This document shows, in pieces, positions 56,301-64,000 of a stretch of DNA of 64,000 nt. Position 1 is the first letter of the stretch, and each line of letters starts with the position of its first letter. This DNA comes from Bugula neritina (Eukaryota; Bryozoa; Gymnolaemata; Cheilostomatida; Bugulidae): the NCBI GenBank assembly GCA_964035545.1, contig OZ037769.1, positions 12,015,633 to 12,079,632 of the forward strand, written 5' to 3'. The notes below the pieces were generated by a model. That model saw only the letters and a list, made by a program, of their open reading frames with translations, had not been told where the DNA came from and searched no databases. A program made the translations under genes and the position numbers.

Positions 56301-56960
56301 TTAGTATATTACATTAGTTTATGCTAATGTTTAATCTGTTTATAACTGATTAAAATTGCATATTATTTTTAATATTTATTCAGTACATCTGTCGCGTAAA
56401 ACCCATAACCATAAAAACTGATTTATAATGAATTGTTGATATAAAGAACAAAAGAACACAATTACAAAGTATATAACATGTAATTATAATAAGAGAATGC
56501 AACTGCAAATTACATAACATTACAACACATACTACCATATTATTATAGCCTACTACTTTGAAAGCTGGACTATTACAATATTTTGCCTCACCTACTATCT
56601 TCAGTGTTGTGATTAACTCTTTCATATATGACAGTTGGATATCATGATCGGAATTAATCAGGTCTAGTCCAGCACTTCTATTCAGAAGCTACCAAGATAT
56701 TTATAATATAGGCTAAATTAAATTTGCCTGTTAACTATCAAAAACTGTTTTTAAATGTGCCACATATTTTTCAGAAGACAAGGCATTCTGTTTTCTTACC
56801 ACGGCAATCATTTTTGACATTAGTTCTTTCAAGGAATTTATTTCTGCCCGTCAAACAATAATATCGGACTGCTGCACCAGAAACAATCAGTAAGACAGAG
56901 CAGATTATTTTGAATAGTGTAGCTACAATAGTATGTATTCACAGTATCTGTGTATAATAA
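56301..56960 (-). repeat. Probable Gypsy-D 5' LTR, then unassigned DNA
   Basis: On the minus strand, upstream of the primer site, the sequence ends ACTAAAACA and includes GAATAAATATT, a polyadenylation signal, at about 56380. The upstream LTR border is unknown. No gene. Confidence 0.4.
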
Positions 56961-56961
56961 A

Positions 56962-57174
<213 letters not shown>

Positions 57175-57235
57175 GCTACAAAATTGTTAACATCAGTGAC
57201 TTATTAGAGCAATCTATAACACACACATACACACA

Positions 57236-57292
57236 CACTTATCAATTATCAATTACCGATTACCAATCACTGATTACCGATTATCGATTACC
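57236..57292. repeat. Degenerate GATTACC minisatellite
   Basis: Repeats of 7-12 bp such as CAATTACCGATTACCAATC and GATTACCGATTATCGATTACC directly beyond the (TG)n tract. Confidence 0.7.
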
Positions 57293-59220
57293 CAAAGCTA
57301 TATTAAAGCCTAAAATTAATATAGCCACTTTAAATTGTCTTTAAAAAATTGTCATTAAAACTGATATTTTCACTTCCAAAAAATTGGTTAAATGTGTTCA
57401 TTACCCATCACTGCAACATGAGGTGTTTATCTGTTCTAACAGCCATATTGTTTGCATAACCTCTATTCTCAAAATGAAGTCAAACAATCGAGTCTATATG
57501 GCAAAGCAACAGATTGGAAAATATTGCTTTATGCATAAAAAAGAATTTGATTTCTCATTTGTCACCCAATCAGCTTAGAGCACTCAGCGAGTTCAATCAG
57601 CAATTAAATACATGCTTTGTTTTGTGTTTCTTTATAATTGTAAAAGATTGAGCTTGTTGCTAGAATATAACAAAGGCTTTTCCATTGAACTATTCAGTTC
57701 TTCACTGACATCCAAACACAACATTGGGGACATGGTAACACTAAGGTGTATCCCTTATGCTTATCGTGTTTGCAAAAATGTCATCTCACTTTCTATCTAG
57801 ATGTTACCTTTCAATGAAAGCTTACTACTGCTAACTCACTGGCTAATTAAACATTCGTCATGATAAAATCTGACAGAATACACAAAATCGGTGTCAAAAA
57901 TTGCACGGCATGTACGAGTAACATAATTTAGAAAAAAAAATAAGGTGTGATGTTATTGCTGAAAGACCTTGCCTTATTTGTTTGCTCAAACCAAGTACAA
58001 TTCGAATATATAAGTCGTGACTCTCGCCGTCAAGATTTCTAAGACTCCAAATGATAATAAGTGTGTATGTGCTTCAGTGACCCTACTGTTAAGATCCTTA
58101 GAAATAACATTTTAAGACTATTTTTCCTGTTTTTGACATCATTGTCATATAATATTACAGTGATGCCAAGTTCGTGAAAAAATGATTTGCTGTACAAATA
58201 TTATTTAGGCAGCTTTATGACCTGTGGTGGGCCAGTTCAGAAGAGAGCATGTGACACCCATTTAGTCATGACTCGTATTGGCTTGTCCTTGCCTATCATA
58301 ATATGCCCTTGTGTATGCAAAGGGAATAGATTTGGAGAAGTAAGAACTGGAAATTCGAATCTTGCACACAGTTCTATGCTGATCATCTTCTGTTCGGAAT
58401 AACAGCAAAAAATCAGTGAGGATGCCTGAGCAAACAAGTTTTACTTTGCTGAGTGGAATGTAAGGACCTTAATAGATATATAAGGCTACATGCATTCAAT
58501 AAACCCAAAAAATATGATCCGCAGACCTGAATAAACTGAGAACAGTCATTGTCAATCTGACGGACTGCTATGATGATGATGACATTATAATGATAGCTCA
58601 TATCTATGAGAAATTATACAGAAAATGGAGCTTTTTCACATACTTCCTTTTTTTGAAATGTTAATTTCTTTTAATGCTATGCCACTTTAAAAAAATGCTG
58701 ATACCCCCTCCTTTAGTTATCCTATAACTACTCACAATTCTTGCTCATTATTCTTCATCTCTCAATTTTGATTATTGGCTTGCCAGTCACGTATCTCTTA
58801 AACTGAGCCTTGATGACTTTAGCATTATAACTTCAAGTACAGCCAAGTTACATATTTACCTACCACCGGTGATATATACTGTCTACAAGCCACTTACTGT
58901 AACACGAAATGCATTTAATTTGTAGTTATTAATAATTTCATAGTTTGCTAAGCTTCACTAGCTCAGTCTTCGGTCAGATAGCATATAATAATTACTTTTC
59001 TGGCATGATAGATTTTAGCTTTGAACTCACTGAAACTTTGAGACACATTTGAAACAAACTCCTACTTTGCTCAGATGTTAATATTAAAATGATATTCCAG
59101 GTAATTAAATAAGTGAAGTGTTTTTATTCTGTACTCTGTACAGTAGGATTTTGGTGGCATAACGTTATAGATATAAACTATATTATTATATTCATATACC
59201 TATAATTAAGCAGCATACTA
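57293..59220. other. Gene-poor intergenic DNA
   Basis: Short frames only, none with recognisable motifs or splice context on either strand. Confidence 0.5.
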
Positions 59221-59224
59221 AGAA

Positions 59225-60300
59225 ATATATTTTTCCCATTCTGCAAACTTCAAATCTACTCTCATAACTAAGTTACTGAACAGTTTAAACTTACATTTGC
59301 AGTTTCTAGATTATCTCCAACAATTGCTATGAGCTGTGACTCACATAATTTGGATGAAAATTAAGAATTTTCGGCTGATACATCAAAAATAGAAATGTGT
59401 TTTTATAAGTGTTAAGTATACAAAGCAAGTAATACCATTTGCAATAACAACTGACAGCTAGTTTTAAGCAAATGATTAGAGCGTCAAATGGATATATATA
59501 ACATTGGTTTCAACTATCGTCTATCTAATGCTTTATAATAACTGCTGCAATAATCAACCATATGTATGTCAATATTTTACAGCATGCTGACTAGTTTATT
59601 TTATTTCGGGGGAGGGAGGGAGTTATAGTTATCAGAAAGCAAGGATTTGATGTTTTGAATTCAGAAAGACTGTATCAGTCTATTTATAACAACCTTGTAG
59701 TATAATCTTCTAAATGCTCACCTATAATATATTTTACAATAATATTGCAATATTAAAATGTTAAAACAAAGCATTATTTTACATTCCTCACCTCACCCCC
59801 CCTCCCCCCCCCAGATAATCTAGTTAATAGTTCATTGCATTTGTTTAAGCGTGTATGTAGATTGAATTATTCCTCACATAGAGCTCAGTTATCGATTACA
59901 ACAGCATATTGTAGAATATTGCATATGGTTGATAACTGCAGTAGCTACAACGTATTGAACTTATAGGCGATAATTGAAACCAATGTTATATATATATATA
60001 TATCACATTTGACTCTTTAATCGTTTGCTTAAAACTAGCTGTCAGATGTCACTGCAAAAGAATTACTTGCTTTGTATACTTAACATTTATAACAACACAT
60101 TTCTGTCATTGATGTTTATATATCAGCTGAAAACTCCTATTTTTCATCAAAATTATGTTAGTCACATTTCACAGCAATTATTGGCGATATTATAATAACT
60201 GAAAATGTAAGTTTAACTAGTCCAGCAACTTAGTAAGCAATGAATATTTTGTAAAAACAAGTTATTGGGAAGATTTGAAGTTTGCGCAACATGAAAAGAT
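59225..60300. repeat. 1.1-kb imperfect palindrome with G-rich/C-rich inner arms
   Basis: Left arm 59225-59650 matches the reverse complement of 59800-60300 in order: AACTTCAAATCT, AGTTTAAACTTACATTT, AATTGCTRTGA, AAGTATACAAAGCAAGTAAT, AGCTAGTTTTAAGCAAA, CATTGGTTTCAA and CAATAATCAACCATATG all have mirrored partners. Next to the centre the left arm has GGGGGAGGGAGGG (59608-59620) and the right arm C7-T-C9 (59796-59812). A foldback element or MITE-like palindrome; no coding. Confidence 0.85.
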
Positions 60301-61320
60301 ATAGAGAAGGGTGTGGTTAATTCAAACAAAGATTGCGTTCTCGAGCATAGGTTGTGAAAAATAATATTGCCAGCCTAAAGACCAGCACCGTGAAACTCAG
60401 TCATATGTGGCCATATTTTTCCATTAAAACTGAATGCATAAAAATTTTACTCACCAAGATAAAGCCTATTTTCAACCCGTAGGTTTATTGGCACAACACA
60501 CCCTGTATGGAGCTTCAGTCTATGGCATATGCTTAACAAACTTTTTGAGTGTGAGAATGTGTGAATTTTTTATCCTAATAAAACTCCATTTTAGACATGA
60601 TTTTGCTAGTTAGAAAAGCTACAGATATTAATGGTGTAAATTCTGTTATTTGTAAAACATCATTATGAGTGTTATATTATAAAAGGATTTAGAAGCAAAA
60701 TATTTTCAATGATAAAGATTAAAATAGTAGAGTTATAGAAACATCTTTATTTGTACGAACTGAAATTTATGCTATGACATTAAAAAGTTGTAGTATTTGC
60801 TGTTACAATTACTTAAAGAAAATTTATCTATACAGCGGTGTAGCACTAGTAATGCTAACCTTTGCTCACTTTTCTTTTCCATGTCCTGATTGGGTAGAAG
60901 GATTATAAGAGCACTATAATTAGTGATGATTTTTTAAATGAAAAAGTCATTTCCACATATTCTGTTTTGTCATTAATTAAAATGCGAGCTTCATATGTAA
61001 GCTCATTTTTCAATCAATTATATGTTTTAACTATAGTTATATAAATAGGCACTTGGACTTATATAACATTGCTATTTTTGCTGTTTTATTGCTACATTTT
61101 CAAAACATATAAGAATAATTCAATGAAACCAGTTATGAAAAACTTCCGTCAGCAAACCGATGATGTGAATGCATCGTATAACTATAAAAAGGTGAAAATG
61201 TAAACACGTCTATATCTTGACAAAGCACAATGCTAATTTTACTCTGTTTCTTATACTATAATGATGACTATAAAACATGAATTAATTTATCTGAAATCAT
61301 TTGCTACAAATTTTATTTTC
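60301..61320. other. Intergenic DNA, nothing seen
   Basis: AT-rich, no motif or repeat partner recognised. Confidence 0.45.
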
Positions 61321-61324
61321 TATT

Positions 61325-61535
61325 GTGCATTTTGATGGTATTTTTTAACAAGTCTAGTCAATTCTGATATTTGTTTGAAAGCCTGCATCCTGCATGTTTC
61401 ACATTTGTGGGGCATATTATAGTTTCTTCTGTGTTTGTCTTTATATGATTGTCTAAACTAAACTAAATGATAATTGAAGTTCTTTCTACAACTTACGCAC
61501 TTGTATTGCCTTTCTTCACTATGTGTTCTCACAGA
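61325..61535 (-). pseudogene. C2H2 zinc-finger gene relic, 3' part
   Basis: Minus-strand reading: VRTHSEERQYKCVSCRKNF then a stop (finger linker H-S-E-E-R-Q-Y-K-C in place of HTGEKPYKC), followed in another frame by PHKCETCRMQAFKQISELT and LVKKYHQN, a second finger with one His replaced. It continues the fingers at 63472-63640. Confidence 0.65.
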
Positions 61536-63305
61536 AGTGTTATACAGAAGTATAAAACAGAGCGAAAATCTTGCAAAACATTGCTTCGTCACAAGAAGAG
61601 GAACTATGTAGTTGAGAAGGTATGTAAACCATTAGAGAGGGGAAATTCCAAGCCTTTTTTCAAACACCTGAGGCAAAAAACTGGTCAAGATAATATTTCT
61701 ATGTCTCTTACTGACCCTGATACTAATCAACTAACTGACAACTCACTGAGATGCGCTGAAATCTTGAACAGTTATTTTTATAGTCAGTTCTGCCAAGATC
61801 ACCAGGTGTCACAATATCCAAATTATAGCAGTGATACTCATAACATATGCATATCCATCAAGGGGCTTGAGTCACTTATTAGAGGTTTGGCAAATGGTAA
61901 ATCACCGGGGCCAGACGGCATAAGAAAACCAGACCTATTAGTTGATACTGGAATAAATGCCACTTGTCTTCAGCACATATACCATGCCTCACTTAAATCT
62001 GGAAAACTACCAAGAGAGTGGAAACTTGCTAATGTAACCCCAATACATAAAGGAGGAAGCAAGGAATCACCACAGAATTATAGGCCTATCTCTCTCACAA
62101 GCATTCCGTGCAAAATGCTTGAGCACATAATCCTGCACTACCTGAATGCAACCCTTGACAATATACTTCACAACAGGCAGCATGGTTTTCGGAAGGGAAT
62201 GTCATGCGATACTCAGCTGTGCTCAACATACCATGACATTGCCAAAGCGCACGACCAATCACAAGACACACATGCAATTGTTCTAGACTTTAAAAAAGCA
62301 TTTGACAAAGTCCCCCATTCCCTACTACTACTGAAACTACGTCGCATTCCAGAAGTTAACCCACAGATTATAAATTGGATTCAAGATTTCATCACCAACA
62401 GAAAACAGAGAGTTGTAATCAAAGGCTCATGCTCAACTGAGCTCCCAGTAACATCGGGCGTCCCCCAAGGATCTGTACTAGGACCCACACTATTCTTGGT
62501 CTATATTAACGATTTACCAAGTTGTGTCAATTGTTGTGTCAGTCTTTATGCAGATGACACCCTGTTGTACCAAAGAGTAAACTCAGAAGCAGATGCTGCA
62601 GACTTCCAGGTCAATATCGATGCAGTATATAACTGGTCCCAACAGTGGAAGATGCCTTTTAATGAAAGTAAATGCCATGCTATATCATTTGGTCGCCAAA
62701 CAGGCCTTCCATCTTATAAGCTTGGGAGTACACCTGTCCAATGGACTGAAGAGACCAAGTATCTCGGTGTGACCATGCAGAGTAACCTTAAATTTGACAA
62801 ACACATTGTGCTGAAATCACAAAAAGCTAGCAGAGTCCTAGGAGCAATAAAGTTTGCTCTCCATGATGCTCCAAAAAATGGCAAACTCTTGGCTTACACC
62901 AGCCTCTGCCGTCCATTGTTGGAGTATGCAGATACCCTCTGGGATCCTTATTTAAAAACCACCATACATGATATAGAAATGGTTCAGAATCGTGCTGTGA
63001 GGTTCATATCAGGTCTCAAGGGGCGAGAGAGTGTTAGTGACGCTCGATGCGAACTGGGTCTACTACCATTACAAACGAGGCGTAAAAATCATAGACTCAC
63101 ACTATTGACACGTATTCTACAGTCTGAAGCCACACACAGTACACTTGCATCAGACTATGATGAGGTTGTGGAAAATCGCTCTCTCATGTCCGTAACTACG
63201 AGATCAGCAGCCCAAGGTTTACCCAACTCCATTTCTTCTCGCTCTAGCTGTTACCACCAAAGTTTCTTACCAAGAACGATACGCGACATGAGAGGATTTA
63301 CCTAG
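61467..63305 (+). CDS. LINE reverse transcriptase (open, 5'-truncated)
   Basis: 612 codons without a stop. In order: NGKSPGPDGI, REWKLANVTPIHKGGSKESP, QNYRPISLTS, QHGFRKGMSCDTQL, VLDFKKAFDKVPHSLLLLKL (first catalytic Asp), SGVPQGSVLGPTLFLVYIND, and YADD at residues about 361-364. Thumb and C-terminal blocks follow (ETKYLGVTM, AYTSLCRPLLEYADTLWDP, MVQNRAVRFI, ARCELGLLPLQTRRK). The first 25 or so codons are flanking DNA, so the Met at 61467 is fortuitous. All visible catalytic residues are intact; only the missing endonuclease marks it as dead on arrival. Insertion must be recent compared with the Gypsy elements. Confidence 0.88.
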   Translation: MIIEVLSTTYALVLPFFTMCSHRSVIQKYKTERKSCKTLLRHKKRNYVVEKVCKPLERGNSKPFFKHLRQKTGQDNISMSLTDPDTNQLTDNSLRCAEILNSYFYSQFCQDHQVSQYPNYSSDTHNICISIKGLESLIRGLANGKSPGPDGIRKPDLLVDTGINATCLQHIYHASLKSGKLPREWKLANVTPIHKGGSKESPQNYRPISLTSIPCKMLEHIILHYLNATLDNILHNRQHGFRKGMSCDTQLCSTYHDIAKAHDQSQDTHAIVLDFKKAFDKVPHSLLLLKLRRIPEVNPQIINWIQDFITNRKQRVVIKGSCSTELPVTSGVPQGSVLGPTLFLVYINDLPSCVNCCVSLYADDTLLYQRVNSEADAADFQVNIDAVYNWSQQWKMPFNESKCHAISFGRQTGLPSYKLGSTPVQWTEETKYLGVTMQSNLKFDKHIVLKSQKASRVLGAIKFALHDAPKNGKLLAYTSLCRPLLEYADTLWDPYLKTTIHDIEMVQNRAVRFISGLKGRESVSDARCELGLLPLQTRRKNHRLTLLTRILQSEATHSTLASDYDEVVENRSLMSVTTRSAAQGLPNSISSRSSCYHQSFLPRTIRDMRGFT

Positions 63306-63478
63306 CTTACCTATCAATTTTCCTTTTAAATATCACTATCTAAATTGAATAATATCAGCGGTAATGCGGAAGCACTAAAAAAAACGGAGCACTCACTGTC
63401 ACACACATGAGGCGCTCTACTAACGTCATATGATGGTCAAGAGCGTTCTACCTCATCAGAGGTAATCAGAGGTAATAT
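61536..63478 (+). mobile_element. 5'-truncated CR1/jockey-like LINE
   Basis: It starts in the linker between endonuclease and reverse transcriptase (YKTERKSCKTLLRHKKRN), so the endonuclease is lost. It continues through the reverse transcriptase to a short 3' UTR, ending in two copies of TCAGAGGTAA at 63456-63475, the sort of short tandem tail common in this LINE group. It is inserted in opposite orientation into a zinc-finger gene relic. Confidence 0.8.
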
Positions 63479-63640
63479 GAAAAGTTACAGACGTTTTTAG
63501 TTTAAAATCCTGACCACATATTTTGCATTTGTATCGCTTTTCTTCAGTATGTATTGTCATGTGAGCATTTAGGTCACATTTTTAGCCTAAAAGAATTTTT
63601 GCATTTTCACTTTTATAAGGCTTTTTGTTCTTTGTAAGCT
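63472..63640 (-). pseudogene. C2H2 zinc-finger gene relic, 5' part
   Basis: Minus-strand reading: KPYKSENAKILLG, a stop, then KCDLNAHMTIHTEEKRYKC, KICGQDFKLKTSVTFHI. Linkers HTEEKRYKC are typical C2H2. The first finger has lost its Cys pair and gained a stop. The last finger is cut off after its first His by the LINE. Confidence 0.7.
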
Positions 63641-63649
63641 TTTATGTGT

Positions 63650-64000
63650 TTGATTATAACAGCTTGCTAAGTAAAGGAATTATCTTATGATAGCTTTGCT
63701 GTTGCGGTCTTATAAAGAAATTGGACGTTGAACAAAGATATATATTTTATACTTGTTAATTGATTTAGTTGTTAAAGCTGGCGTTATACAATGTATCTTC
63801 TCCTCATTGAGATGATTAGCTAATTGAAACCGCTAAGGTTTATCAAAAAAAGTCTCTGTGGTAAGGTAGGATTTAAAGCCTGTACATATGCATGCCTATA
63901 GCATGACAATTGTCACAAGCTGCGCTAATATATACTTTACAGCAATCCATATTTGAAAATATCATTACCTGTCCATGAAATGCCATACTTTTTCTGTTAG
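63650..64000. other. Window end, nothing seen
   Basis: AT-rich; could be the intron or upstream part of the zinc-finger relic. No finger is recognisable here. Confidence 0.4.

Overview
The window is AT-rich nuclear DNA from an invertebrate animal. The evidence is canonical GT-AG introns of several kb, TATA/CCAAT promoters, long (TA)n and (TG)n microsatellites, and a dense, nested load of metazoan-type retroelements (Gypsy, BEL/Pao, a CR1/jockey-like LINE) with hammerhead ribozymes. The phylum cannot be decided from the sequence; nothing is bacterial.

The main cellular gene is a plus-strand dynamin-superfamily GTPase of the atlastin / RNF112 / GBP type. It has a CCAAT+TATA promoter and a noncoding first exon near 11.6-11.8 kb, ten coding exons from 13,295 to 41,373, and a predicted product of 617 aa. 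All exon joins keep frame. Its introns hold most of the transposons of the window: Gypsy-A (minus strand) in the 13.3-20.2 kb intron, a BEL/Pao element with identical 5-bp target duplications in the 20.4-28.4 kb intron, a solo-LTR-like sequence in the 29.6-31.3 kb intron, and a hammerhead ribozyme plus Gypsy-B and a BEL gag fragment in the 31.7-40.4 kb intron.

Region by region: 1-11.4 kb is a nested palindromic repeat province. It has outer inverted arms of 1.2-1.5 kb carrying a minisatellite, an inner palindrome centred near 5.7 kb, a gene relic, a perfect 78-bp hairpin and an internally deleted LINE. 11.4-41.4 kb is the GTPase gene with intronic transposons. 41.6-42.3 kb holds two identical minus-strand type I hammerhead ribozymes 272 nt apart between (TA)n tracts, a retrozyme-like layout. 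42.3-44.8 kb shows little. 44.8-45.7 kb is a small TATA-driven two-exon gene of unknown function (minus). 45.8-51.6 kb is Gypsy-C (minus). 52.2-56.3 kb is Gypsy-D (minus), broken by two insertions. 56.9-61.3 kb is non-coding, with a (TG)n tract and a 1.1-kb palindrome with G-rich and C-rich centre flanks. 61.3-63.65 kb is a decayed C2H2 zinc-finger gene (minus) split by a LINE with a 1.8-kb open reverse transcriptase frame (plus).

The most notable signal is the three hammerhead ribozymes, two of which bracket a 272-nt unit that would be released from a minus-strand transcript. All four Gypsy elements share a TGGCAG-type primer site. The three best-preserved ones (A, B, C) have each lost the canonical YLDD box in a different way. 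Gypsy-A and Gypsy-B carry an extra post-pol reading frame with a C2H2 zinc finger.
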